NCBI GenBank assembly: GCA_005223045.1
Contig: NJBM01000013.1
Location: forward strand, 116,917 to 180,916
From: Planctomycetes bacterium B3_Pla
Lineage (GTDB): Bacteria > Planctomycetota > Phycisphaerae > Sedimentisphaerales > Anaerobacaceae
Length of the DNA: 64,000 nucleotides
Direction: 5' to 3'
Shown: positions 52,654 through 61,107 of the stretch, one piece after another
How positions within the stretch are numbered: the stretch's first letter is position 1
Layout of the letters: each line of letters begins with the position of its first letter
The notes under the pieces: generated by a model
What the model saw: only the letters and a program-made list of their open reading frames with translations
The model's database searches: none
Told to the model about the DNA's origin: nothing
Made by a program: the position numbers and the translations under genes

Positions 52654-54039
52654 ATGGGCAAGCACGTACACATTAAATCGTTCGGGTGTCAGATGAACAA
52701 GCTGGATACCGCGCTGGTTCGCTCTGCACTTGATGAAGCCGGTTTTTCGCTGACCGAGAAGGTCGGGGACGCCGATGTCGTTTTGATAAATACCTGCTCC
52801 GTGCGCGAACATGCCGAGCAGCGTGTACTGTCGCATCTGGGACACTTAAAACATATCAAGAAGTCCCGGCCCGATCTGGTGGTCGGCGTCATCGGGTGTA
52901 TGGCGCAGCGGCTCGGCGACGAGCTGCTCGAACACGAAGCAGTCAATATTGTCTGCGGGCCGGCGGAAATACCACAGATAAGCGAGCTGATAACGAAGGT
53001 CATGCAGGACGGCAAGAAGAGCCTGGCGGTCACGGCAGGAATCCGCCGGAAAGCTCCGGCAGAACGAAGCCATGCTCTCGAAGAATTCGAGGCCGCCTAC
53101 GGGATTGAGGATGGACGCATTCCGGCCCAGGCTTTCGTCCGTGTCATGCGGGGCTGCAACAATTTCTGTTCGTACTGTGTTGTGCCCTACGTGCGTGGGC
53201 CTGAGATTTCACGTCCGCCCGAGGCGATAATCGAGCAGATAAGAAAGCTTGCGGACCACGGAACCAGACAGGTCACGCTGCTGGGTCAGACGGTGAATTC
53301 GTACAAATACGAACAAGGCGACAAAACATGGTCTCTGGCGGATTTGCTCGGCGCCGCCAGTGACATCAACGGCATCGAATGGCTCAGGTTCGTCACCAGC
53401 TATCCGTCGGATGAGTTCTTCGACGAGATTATGCAGATCATGGCCGATTCGCCGAAGGTCTGCAACTACTTGCACATCCCCGCACAGAGCGGCTCGGACA
53501 AAATCCTGCGTGCGATGAATCGCAACTATAGCTGCGAGTGGTACCTGGAGCTGCTCGATAGAGCCAGGGCAGTTGTGCCGGGCATCTCGATAGCGGGCGA
53601 CTTCATCGTCGGCTTTCCGGGCGAAACCGAGGAAGATTTCCAGGCAACCGTGGATTTGCTCAGAAAGGCCTGGTACAAGAACGCTTTCATTTTCAAGTAT
53701 TCGCCCCGGCCCGGCACGAGATCGGACAAGAGATTGCAGGATACCGTGCCGGCCGAGACAAAACAAAGGCGAAACGTCGAGCTTCTTGCCGTGCAGGAAA
53801 AGATAAGCGATGAACTCAGCAGGGACTTCCTGGGCAGGCGGGTGAAGGTTCTGGTCGAAGGGCCGAGCAAGAAGGCGCATCTGAATTCCGCCGACGCCGC
53901 GGACAATCCGCAGTTGGCGGCCCGGACTGCAACGGATTACATAGTCGTCTTCAACGGCCCGGAATCGCTCGCCGGCCGGTTCGCGGACGTGAAGATCATA
54001 AGGACCAGCCCCCTCACGCTATTCGGCGAACCGGTCTAA
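52654..54039 (+). CDS. miaB: tRNA-2-methylthio-N6-dimethylallyladenosine synthase MiaB
   Basis: A protein of 461 residues, the usual size. The UPF0004 domain has three cysteines in SFGCQMNKLD, INTCSVREHAEQ and GVIGCMAQR. The radical SAM motif is MRGCNNFCSYCVVPYVRG and the TRAM domain ends the protein (FLGRRVKVLVEGPSKK). It adds a methylthio group to i6A at position 37 of tRNAs reading UNN codons, using two iron-sulfur clusters. The start lacks a ribosome binding site and is next to a promoter, suggesting leaderless translation. Confidence 0.97.
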   Translation: MGKHVHIKSFGCQMNKLDTALVRSALDEAGFSLTEKVGDADVVLINTCSVREHAEQRVLSHLGHLKHIKKSRPDLVVGVIGCMAQRLGDELLEHEAVNIVCGPAEIPQISELITKVMQDGKKSLAVTAGIRRKAPAERSHALEEFEAAYGIEDGRIPAQAFVRVMRGCNNFCSYCVVPYVRGPEISRPPEAIIEQIRKLADHGTRQVTLLGQTVNSYKYEQGDKTWSLADLLGAASDINGIEWLRFVTSYPSDEFFDEIMQIMADSPKVCNYLHIPAQSGSDKILRAMNRNYSCEWYLELLDRARAVVPGISIAGDFIVGFPGETEEDFQATVDLLRKAWYKNAFIFKYSPRPGTRSDKRLQDTVPAETKQRRNVELLAVQEKISDELSRDFLGRRVKVLVEGPSKKAHLNSADAADNPQLAARTATDYIVVFNGPESLAGRFADVKIIRTSPLTLFGEPV

Positions 54040-54080
54040 TGCACTCCAAACAAGGCCGGCGGTATTTCACAAGGTTTGTG

Positions 54081-56396
54081 TTACTCTGTCACCTTCAACG
54101 TCGCTTTACGCACTGAGAAATGGTCATCTCCTGAAAAGACCAGGTGGCATGTTCTGCCGTCGTCGCTGATCCACCTGGTGGGAAATGAGTTCGTCTCACC
54201 CGGCCCGACGTCCCATTCTACGGTGTAGAATACCGTCGTCCAGGGCCCCCACGGTTCCGGAGCGTCATAAATGCCGAAGCCGCCCTGGAAGCGCATGCCC
54301 TGCGGGTGTTTACTGGTCGGCAGGACCTGGCACCAGAGATACCTGTTGAGCCCCGCGTTGTAGCTGACCTGTGAGCGATAACAGTTGCCGGGGTTGGTGA
54401 AGACCGCCCCCCTTCGACGGATGTTCTCCGTCCAAGCGGGGCGGCCTGAGTCGTCGAGGCCCTTGAAAAATTCATAGGCGCTTCGATTTCTTATCTCGCT
54501 TTTCGGCACGCGCGCCATGACCATTTCATCCGCCGGGTCATAAGCGGTTTCTGCATTGTGCGAATAAATGTAAACGAACCGGTCTCTCGCACCGGCATAG
54601 TTCCTGCCGAAGTTAAGAAATGCAGGTGCGCCGAAACCCGCCTGGAATTTCCAGTTGCACCACGTCCAGCTTTTGCCGTGATCGTTTGACCAGGCAACCT
54701 GAGAATTGCCCGTATTTCGCACCAGCATGTACAGCACACCATCGACCATGAGCATCCCGCTGGCCTTCGCTCCGTTGGCGCCTTGTCCGATACGTTCGCC
54801 TGTTTCCGTGCGCACGTTGACGCCCTGAAAATCTGTTGGCGAACCGATAATTTTCACAATGCCGAGACTGAGCTTTTTTTTGGTCTTAGGCTCGAATCCC
54901 CAGCCGTCCCCATAGGCCGAGTATAGATTGCCGTCGTCGGCCCAGGTAATTGGCCAGTTGTCGCTGCCGGAGGCGCGGCGAATGATTGTCTCGACAGGCG
55001 CCCATTCAATACCCTTTATCATCGGGCTTGGAGGATAGGGAGCACCTCCCTGCCCATGTAAGGCTGTAGGGGCGGCCCTATGTGGCCGCCCTTCTTTGCC
55101 GATGCAGTGAAGATTCTTTGCAGTGCGGATGAACAGGCGGCCATTGGCAACGGCGATAGACGACTGTATGGGGGTTTCGTCTGTTTTGGTCTCGAAGAGG
55201 ATTTTGAACTCGTCGCCGCCCGCGGCCAGCACGATGATTTCGCCGGTTTCGTTTATGCAGTAAAGTTTACCGTCGGCGCCGGTCAGAGAGGCGCGCCAGG
55301 GACCTCGGCCTCCGATTTTGCCCTGCCAGAATTGCCTGCCGGTTTTCGGATCGAGACACGTCACCACTTTGCCGTTCTTGATACCGTCCAGCACGTACAG
55401 ACGTCCCCGGTAGAAAAGCGGCGTGCTGCAATCAGGGACCGGGGTGTCAAATTCCCAGACTATGCGAGCCCCAGACGGATTATCCTGACCGCCCGGCTCG
55501 ACGACGAAAACACCATTGTGCTTGTGTCGTGTGCCGAAGATCAGTCCATCGCCGGCGACCAGCGAGGGAATGACCCTTGAGTCCCGGACTTTTGCCGTCT
55601 GATACTCGAAACGCCACAGTTCTGTTCCGGTATCAGGATCGTGTGCCGTGATGAAATCGGCGCCGGTATTTAGAATTTCAGTCCGCCCGGCACGGACGAA
55701 CGGAATAGGCGTGCTGTACGTCTCCATGCCCTCGTCAAAAGCATTGGTTGGGCGAGGCTGTTTCCAGAGCGTTTCGCCTGTCTGCGGGTCCAGCGCCATC
55801 ATATATGAATCGAGAGGCCCGTCGGCTTCGGGGCGCTGATAGGGTTTGACCCGGCGGATCACGAGGATAAAGAGTTTGCCTCCGTATAAAAAAGGACTGG
55901 AGCTGTAGCCGAATTTAAGGGCGAGATTGCCGTACTCGGTTTGAATGTTGCGCGACCATAGTTCGTTGCCTTCGTAGTCGAAAGCGACCAGGTCGCCGCT
56001 GCCATAGAGGAAAAAGACGTTCTCTCCGTCGGCTACGGGCGAAGGCGAGGCCATGTTGTTGCGGGGGTATCTGCGCGAGTCCGACCCGATAGGTCTTTCC
56101 CACAACTTCCTGCCATCCCGGGTGTCGAAGGACAGAGCGACGAAGCCGGGGCCTTTACCGACCATAGAACTGACGAAGATCCTGCCGTTGCAGATCACCG
56201 GTGTAGCGCCGCTGGGACCGGGCAGCGGGCTGATCCAGACGACGTTTTCAGTCTCGCCCCAGGAGTCGGGCAGATCTGTTTCGTCGGTAGAACCGTTGAA
56301 GAACGGCCCTCGCCACTGGGGCCAATCAGTGGCCCGGATGCAGGCAGGCATAACCAACGTTGCCAAAATCACCCAAAGATAAATTCTCTCTTTCAT
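54081..56396 (-). CDS. Exported PQQ-type beta-propeller fused to a DUF4185-like domain
   Basis: A protein of 771 residues. A signal peptide covers 1-21. Residues 25-430 form a PQQ-like propeller of the planctomycete type (start DWPQWRGPFFNGSTDE; blades DTRDGRKLWERPI, DPQTGETLWKQPR, DPDTGTELWRFEY, DPKTGRQFWQGKI). Residues 435-461 (GRPHRAAPTALHGQGGAP and on) are low-complexity and are encoded by the dispersed hairpin repeat at 55070-55091 plus flank. From about 463 a DUF4185-like propeller of the glycosidase type follows (IEWAPVETIIRRASGSDNW, ITWADDGNLYSAYGDGWGF, RDRFVYIYSHN). It may bind or cut polysaccharide. The ATG overlaps the stop of a 25-residue Tat-like leader ORF (ATGA). Confidence 0.88.
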   Translation of the reverse strand: MKERIYLWVILATLVMPACIRATDWPQWRGPFFNGSTDETDLPDSWGETENVVWISPLPGPSGATPVICNGRIFVSSMVGKGPGFVALSFDTRDGRKLWERPIGSDSRRYPRNNMASPSPVADGENVFFLYGSGDLVAFDYEGNELWSRNIQTEYGNLALKFGYSSSPFLYGGKLFILVIRRVKPYQRPEADGPLDSYMMALDPQTGETLWKQPRPTNAFDEGMETYSTPIPFVRAGRTEILNTGADFITAHDPDTGTELWRFEYQTAKVRDSRVIPSLVAGDGLIFGTRHKHNGVFVVEPGGQDNPSGARIVWEFDTPVPDCSTPLFYRGRLYVLDGIKNGKVVTCLDPKTGRQFWQGKIGGRGPWRASLTGADGKLYCINETGEIIVLAAGGDEFKILFETKTDETPIQSSIAVANGRLFIRTAKNLHCIGKEGRPHRAAPTALHGQGGAPYPPSPMIKGIEWAPVETIIRRASGSDNWPITWADDGNLYSAYGDGWGFEPKTKKKLSLGIVKIIGSPTDFQGVNVRTETGERIGQGANGAKASGMLMVDGVLYMLVRNTGNSQVAWSNDHGKSWTWCNWKFQAGFGAPAFLNFGRNYAGARDRFVYIYSHNAETAYDPADEMVMARVPKSEIRNRSAYEFFKGLDDSGRPAWTENIRRRGAVFTNPGNCYRSQVSYNAGLNRYLWCQVLPTSKHPQGMRFQGGFGIYDAPEPWGPWTTVFYTVEWDVGPGETNSFPTRWISDDGRTCHLVFSGDDHFSVRKATLKVTE
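55070..55091. repeat. Dispersed hairpin repeat, copy 2, inside a coding region
   Basis: GGGCGGCC (55070-55077) and GGCCGCCC (55084-55091) enclose CTATGT, the complement of the copy 1 loop, next to GTAGG. It lies in frame in the 54081-56396 gene and encodes its linker. A nearby GGGAGG/CCTCCC pair at 55038-55050 probably belongs to the same insertion. See copy 1 at 23244. Confidence 0.8.
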
Positions 56397-56470
56397 TTCC
56401 TGCCGGCCCTTTTGAGAAACTCGCGACGATTCATACCTTCACGTTGCCTTTGGACAAGGCTGTCTTTCAT
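56393..56470 (-). CDS. 25-aa orphan Tat-signal-like leader ORF
   Basis: The ORF starts at ATG 56470, seven bases after GGGAGG, and reads MKDSLVQRQREGMNRREFLK and then RAGRK before TGA. MNRREFLKRAG is the twin-arginine opening of a planctomycete exported protein, but the hydrophobic core and the mature protein are missing. Its stop overlaps the ATG of the PQQ gene (ATGA), so translation can be coupled. It is either the remnant of a deleted exported enzyme or a coupling leader for the next gene. Confidence 0.5.
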   Translation of the reverse strand: MKDSLVQRQREGMNRREFLKRAGRK

Positions 56471-56499
56471 AATGATTCCTCCCTCATAAGAACCGTTCG

Positions 56500-58149
56500 C
56501 TATTTTTCCTTTACCAGCAAAATCCAGTCGTTTCTGTCGGCGGTCTTGAAAGTCTGAGGAGATTTTTCGATTTTGCCCGCGTCGAGCCAGCCGCCCGTTC
56601 GGGGGTGGTACCAACGAGCGGCCAGGCCTTTTCTGAGCGATTCCGTTTTCAGAGTGACCGAGCCGCCTTCCGGCAGATAAGCTACTGCCAGATCGCCGGC
56701 TTTTGACCTGGCGGCTGCGATAAATTTCGAGGCGTCTTTCCTGCCGGGCTGTTGAGCGAGAAGCTCCGGCGCCGGGACCAACTCCCACCATTCGATTGAC
56801 TTGAAGAATTGGTGCAGGTACTTCATGCTAAACGCGCCGGGCAGGTCCTTTGCTACATGCCAGGGCGAGCCAAGCCCGGTGCTGATGTGATCGGCGGGCG
56901 CCTGGACTTTGGTGTGCCAGCCCCAGATTCCCTGTCCGCCGTAGGTGACACCTGCCGGCGGAGAAACCAGAAGGCTCCAGTATGCGGCCCGGCGGACCGA
57001 ATGGTCGTTGTGGACTTTGCGATGGGTGTAGCCGTTATGTGCTTCGTAGTTAGGTTCGATATTGATAACAGGCAGGTTCGGTTTGTTGTTCCACTCTGTG
57101 GCGGGCGGTCCCTGGTTGAGCCAGCGGAAGGTTTTTTCGTCGTCGCCGTGTCCGCTTTGGTAGCCAACGAAGCTGAACCACGGTTCGTTACGGAATTCCC
57201 TGCCGACCCAGCTTTTGCCACCGGGATGCATCGTCGCCAGGCGATGTTGATCTTTATGAAAAACGGCCCTACCGACTCGGTGCCACGTATTGCCGCCCTC
57301 GCCGCTGTATTTACCGTCACCACCGAGAAACCATATCACTTGGTGGGCGCCGTACCGGGCAATCATATACTCGGCCAACGCGATCTTCTGATCTTCCGGA
57401 AGAAAATAGCCCGGATTGTCATTGCCCCGGATGGCCCAGAGCAGGACGGGCACAGCGACAAGCCCGGAGTTGTTTATAGCGTCAACGTACCTGTCAAGCC
57501 GCTGGAAAAACGCCGGATTTACGGCGACTCTTTCTTTGCCCGTAAAAGTGAGATTGCCTTCGGCATCCGTCTTTGCCATGCGCCATTGCGTCATGACGAA
57601 CTGAATCGCAGTGAATTCTTTGGCGACTCGGTCCTTGAGGAAAACGTTCCAGTCATCTATGTCCGAAAGCAGCGGGCCGCACCAAACCGTATCCGATAAG
57701 AAGAAGAAAGGCGTGCCGTCGGTATGTTCGATGTAACGCCGACTGTCGGACAGACGCAGCTCTCCGTGGCGAAATAAGGAAAGATCGCCTTGATATTTCC
57801 GACACTGAAACAAACCGGTCTGGTTGTGAAGGCCTTTGTTGGCCTTGTCCGAACAGGATGTTTTGTATGTCCACCCGCCCAGCCGATCGGGCGAGAAACG
57901 CACGCGCCATCTCATACCTTCATCCCAAAAAGCAAGCACAGTCCTCTTATCGCCGTTCGGTGAAGTAAATTCCACTTTCACCTTAACGTCCTGTACCGGG
58001 TTGCCATAGTCCTTTGTGCTCGTAAGGGAATCCTCGAAGCGAGTCCATTGTTCAACGGCATTATCTGCGGCCGGCGCAGAGGTGTCGCAGCAGAGCATTA
58101 GAAGAAATCCTGCGGTGATGGCGGACAGAGAGGAATTGATGCGTTTCAT
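56500..58149 (-). CDS. Exported DUF5060/DUF4038 glycosidase-like protein (GH140-like)
   Basis: A protein of 549 residues. A signal peptide covers 1-27. A DUF5060 beta domain lies at about 33-115 (PVQDVKVKVEFTSPNGDKRT, RFSPDRLGGWTYKT). The DUF4038 TIM barrel follows at about 128-430 (YIEHTDGTPFFFLSDTVWC, VIWFLGGDGKY, PVINIEPNYEAHNG), where acid residues such as those in FLGGDG and NIEPNYE are the likely catalytic pair. A C-terminal beta domain follows. Relatives in family GH140 cleave apiose-containing pectin. Export and the neighbouring propeller proteins support polysaccharide breakdown. Confidence 0.88.
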   Translation of the reverse strand: MKRINSSLSAITAGFLLMLCCDTSAPAADNAVEQWTRFEDSLTSTKDYGNPVQDVKVKVEFTSPNGDKRTVLAFWDEGMRWRVRFSPDRLGGWTYKTSCSDKANKGLHNQTGLFQCRKYQGDLSLFRHGELRLSDSRRYIEHTDGTPFFFLSDTVWCGPLLSDIDDWNVFLKDRVAKEFTAIQFVMTQWRMAKTDAEGNLTFTGKERVAVNPAFFQRLDRYVDAINNSGLVAVPVLLWAIRGNDNPGYFLPEDQKIALAEYMIARYGAHQVIWFLGGDGKYSGEGGNTWHRVGRAVFHKDQHRLATMHPGGKSWVGREFRNEPWFSFVGYQSGHGDDEKTFRWLNQGPPATEWNNKPNLPVINIEPNYEAHNGYTHRKVHNDHSVRRAAYWSLLVSPPAGVTYGGQGIWGWHTKVQAPADHISTGLGSPWHVAKDLPGAFSMKYLHQFFKSIEWWELVPAPELLAQQPGRKDASKFIAAARSKAGDLAVAYLPEGGSVTLKTESLRKGLAARWYHPRTGGWLDAGKIEKSPQTFKTADRNDWILLVKEK

Positions 58150-58174
58150 TATCGCCTCCTTGGATCGAATTGAT

Positions 58175-59755
58175 TTATTGTGCGGATGCCTTCACTGCGT
58201 AGAGGTTCTTCATCGTCGCGACGTAAAGAACGCCGTTTGCAGCTATGGGTGTGCCATGTATGGGGCTGTCCAGCGTGATCGAGCTGATGATCTCTTTTTC
58301 TTTGCTCGCGGCAAGCACCCAGAAATCCCGCTTTCGCGTTCCGATATAGACTTTTCCGTCGGCTACAAGCGTAGAAGCCCACATGTCTCCTTTGGTCTTG
58401 TGCGTCCAGTACGGCTTGCCTGTCTCGGCATCCACGCAGTGAATTGTTTTTCCACAATCGGCTACGAAAACAAGCCCGTCATAGATAGCCGGCGTGGAGC
58501 AGCAGTGACGCTCGACCGGATAGGACCAAATCTCGGCAGAGTTCGTAATATCGCCGGTTCCGCTCGGATCGAAGCACTTGAGCCATGCCTGATGCTTGCC
58601 CCACCAGATGTCACCTCCATAAGTAACATAGATGCGGTTGTTGTGAAACACCGGCATGCTCTTGATGTTGCTCGGACTCTCGTTGCGGTTTCGTATGTAC
58701 TGGTGCACATTTTCCTTCGGCGCCGCCGGGTCGCAATCGAAGCGCCAGACTCTTTTTAGCTTTTGCACGCCCTCCGGGGCGGGATTCGACTTTACCGTAT
58801 CGAAGGCGTAACAGACGCCGTCGCCGCCGCAGAAGAATACCAGGGTCCGGCCGTTGATCCTGCCCAGTGCCGGCGACGACCAGGTTGAGTGGAATATCCG
58901 GGGGCTGATTTGCTCGTCTTCCTTAGCAACGAGCCGCCCGGTTGTCTTGTCGAGAACGATCAAACCCGGGGCTTCGGTTGCCGGGATATGCGTGTGTTTG
59001 TCGTTAAGACCGTTACTCGTGTTGACATACAGAAAATCCCCGTGCAGGAGAATCGAGCAGTGTGCCGAGTCATGCTGATGGACGCCCAGCTCCGCTCGCA
59101 TGTCGAAAAGCCAGAGAATGTCGGCGTCCGTGGCGGCAACCTCAATCGGTTCTTCCCCGGGTGCAGTCATGTGCCGGCTCTCTTCACGGTACGGCCCGTC
59201 GTTGCCGTTTGCCTGGCCGTTGAGATCAAGGCACATTACTTCGCCTCGATTGCTGACGGTATAAACCCTTTGCCCTTCAACCGTCGCTGGCGAACAAATG
59301 CCCGATTTGGGCCAATCCCGATAGAGCATGGGATCCAGCTTGGGGACAACAAGCTGCCAGCAGAGGGCGCCGTCATTCTCGTCCAGACACAACAATACGC
59401 CGCGGTCCCCCTTGTGCCGGGGATCCCGGGGTTTTTCGTTGTTGGTGCCGATAAAGACTTTGCCGCCGGCTACTACCGGAGTGGAATAAGTTTCCGTGCC
59501 CAGCGGGGCGACCCATTTGACGTTCCTGCCTGTGGCCGGGTCGAAACTATCGGGCAGTCCGGTTTCTGCCGAGACCATGTTTCGGGAATATTTCTGACCC
59601 CATTGAAGCTGATCGGCAGCCGAAACCGGGCGGATCAGCGCCAAACCAAAGAACAAGGCCACGATCAGCAAACAACAAAACGGCCCCGCTGCCATTTTCT
59701 GTCGTTGGATTACTGTGTCAGGAAATGAGGACTCTTTCAACAACCCCACGGTCAC
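58175..59755 (-). CDS. Exported PQQ-type beta-propeller protein
   Basis: A protein of 526 residues from GTG 59755 (ATG 59695 is the alternative and would leave a cleaner signal peptide). The signal core is FCCLLIVALFFGLALIRPVSA. Propeller blades follow, such as TETYSTPVVAGGKVFIGTNN, CLDENDGALCWQLVVP, VYTVSNRGEVMCLDLNG, FHSTWSSPALGRINGRTLVF, CCSTPAIYDGLVFVADCGK and HCVDAETGKPYWTHKT. No quinone-enzyme catalytic motif was identified. The next gene downstream (25-bp gap) is the GH140-like protein, so the two are probably cotranscribed and act on the same polysaccharide. Confidence 0.88.
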   Translation of the reverse strand: MTVGLLKESSFPDTVIQRQKMAAGPFCCLLIVALFFGLALIRPVSAADQLQWGQKYSRNMVSAETGLPDSFDPATGRNVKWVAPLGTETYSTPVVAGGKVFIGTNNEKPRDPRHKGDRGVLLCLDENDGALCWQLVVPKLDPMLYRDWPKSGICSPATVEGQRVYTVSNRGEVMCLDLNGQANGNDGPYREESRHMTAPGEEPIEVAATDADILWLFDMRAELGVHQHDSAHCSILLHGDFLYVNTSNGLNDKHTHIPATEAPGLIVLDKTTGRLVAKEDEQISPRIFHSTWSSPALGRINGRTLVFFCGGDGVCYAFDTVKSNPAPEGVQKLKRVWRFDCDPAAPKENVHQYIRNRNESPSNIKSMPVFHNNRIYVTYGGDIWWGKHQAWLKCFDPSGTGDITNSAEIWSYPVERHCCSTPAIYDGLVFVADCGKTIHCVDAETGKPYWTHKTKGDMWASTLVADGKVYIGTRKRDFWVLAASKEKEIISSITLDSPIHGTPIAANGVLYVATMKNLYAVKASAQ

Positions 59756-59821
59756 CTGCTTTCGAGCAAGGAAGGTCTCTTGTCAGCTTCTGCGATACAC
59801 CCCCAGCTTTTAACCCTCTTG

Positions 59822-60073
59822 CTATTCGGTCTTCACCTCTTCTGCTGTGGTTTCAGTTGCAGCTTCTGCTTCTGCTTCTTCTCCTGCCAGGGCTTCTTTT
59901 GCCTTTCGGCCGGCATGACTCTTGCGATGAGCGACCTTCGGCAGCCCGAGCAGGGAATCGTCCTCGGACCATCGCTCTTCCTCTTTTAATTTTTCAATAC
60001 GTTCGGCTCGCGTCAGAACGTTTCGGTGCCTCGTAAGGGCGCCCTTGACCTTCAATGAACTATCAATTGACAT
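59822..60073 (-). CDS. PVC-type small basic protein
   Basis: A protein of 83 residues. The first 55 match the conserved small basic protein family of Planctomycetes, Verrucomicrobia and Chlamydiae: SLKVKGALTRHRNVLTRAER, IEKLKEEERW and LLGLPKVAHRKS. The end is an acidic alanine/glutamate-rich tail not seen in short relatives. A role with RNA or the ribosome has been suggested for the family from its basic nature; this is not proven. AGGAG precedes the ATG. It supports assignment of the window to the PVC group. It follows the SPOR-like gene by 18 bp. Confidence 0.85.
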   Translation of the reverse strand: MSIDSSLKVKGALTRHRNVLTRAERIEKLKEEERWSEDDSLLGLPKVAHRKSHAGRKAKEALAGEEAEAEAATETTAEEVKTE

Positions 60074-60091
60074 TCAATAATTCTCCTAAGA

Positions 60092-60859
60092 CTACTCAAC
60101 TTTCTTGCCGTACGCATCTGAGAAAAGATGTCGTGCAAAACTATCAAAACCGGCCGGCGCCTCGTATTTAGCTCCGACCTCAATTATTTTGCGCAGGGCT
60201 TCATGGCCATCAGTCCCGGGTGTCGCCGGGTTATCATATCTTTCTTTCGTTTGCAAAAAGTAGCGGCCGCCTTCCGGCTTGATTTCAAGCTCAATGCCGT
60301 GCAGGGCAAAATAATCCTTCACCGGAGCCAAATCAGCCGACCTGTCAAGTTGCGCCAGAACAATCACGTTGCTGCCCATCGGTTTGGCGGGCTCGACTTC
60401 TTCTTCGCTCGGCGGGGCAACAACTTCCCGCTCTACAGTCTCACGCGGCGCCGCAGGCTCCATTATCCGGGCGGCCGCCCGCTGCGTTGCATCTTCCTGC
60501 TCTGCCTTCAATGGCTTTCCTTCTAATTCACCGGCCACCTGCGGCCGGGCCACAGAACCCTGACCAAGCCGATAAGAAGCCAGAACCATGAGGACAAAAC
60601 CCAGCGCCAATGCGATCGCAAGCTGGTACGGCACCGAAAACTCGAACCTGCCGGCATTAAACTGCACCATCCTTGGCTTCTTCCACCACTGTGCCGCCAT
60701 TTCCGGCTTCTCGCCGGCAAGCTTACTTTGCCCAATGCCCGGCCCATCTTCTTCAGTTTTTTTCGGGCGCAGTTGCTCCAGGCTTCCACCCTGACCGGGC
60801 TTGGCCCGAGCCTTGCTCATTACTTCATATAGAGCCTTTTTGCTCCGGTTTCGCGCCAT
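60092..60859 (-). CDS. Single-pass membrane protein with SPOR-like C-terminus
   Basis: A protein of 255 residues. A charged N-terminal part covers 1-75. One membrane helix lies at about 79-97 (LAIALALGFVLMVLASYRLG). A proline/glutamate-rich linker follows, and then a C-terminal domain at about 160-250 (NVIVLAQLDRSADLAPVKDY, then ELEIKPEGGRYFLQTK). That part resembles the ferredoxin-like SPOR fold that binds peptidoglycan; the match is by pattern only. It is followed by the small basic protein and probably cotranscribed with it. Confidence 0.75.
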   Translation of the reverse strand: MARNRSKKALYEVMSKARAKPGQGGSLEQLRPKKTEEDGPGIGQSKLAGEKPEMAAQWWKKPRMVQFNAGRFEFSVPYQLAIALALGFVLMVLASYRLGQGSVARPQVAGELEGKPLKAEQEDATQRAAARIMEPAAPRETVEREVVAPPSEEEVEPAKPMGSNVIVLAQLDRSADLAPVKDYFALHGIELEIKPEGGRYFLQTKERYDNPATPGTDGHEALRKIIEVGAKYEAPAGFDSFARHLFSDAYGKKVE

Positions 60860-61107
60860 AGCAGAGTCCGTTCAACTCGTCCAATATGTCCAATGACCCA
60901 GTATTATACTCCTGCAAGTTCAAAAAACAAGACAATTCCGCCAAAAGATTGCCTAATTTTCTGCGATATTTCGACCCTGACCTCCGGCGCCGGCATGAAA
61001 TTACTGACGGCAAGAACGGAAATCCAAATCCAATATTGAGAATTTCACGGAGATTTGGTACTCTATATAGGCAAGGGCATCTGAAGGAAGTGGTTTCGCA
61101 AAGTCGA

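Noticed and set aside
58889..59728. 279-residue plus-strand ORF opposite the PQQ propeller gene
   Set aside because: Antisense shadow of a gene with clear propeller repeats and signal peptide.
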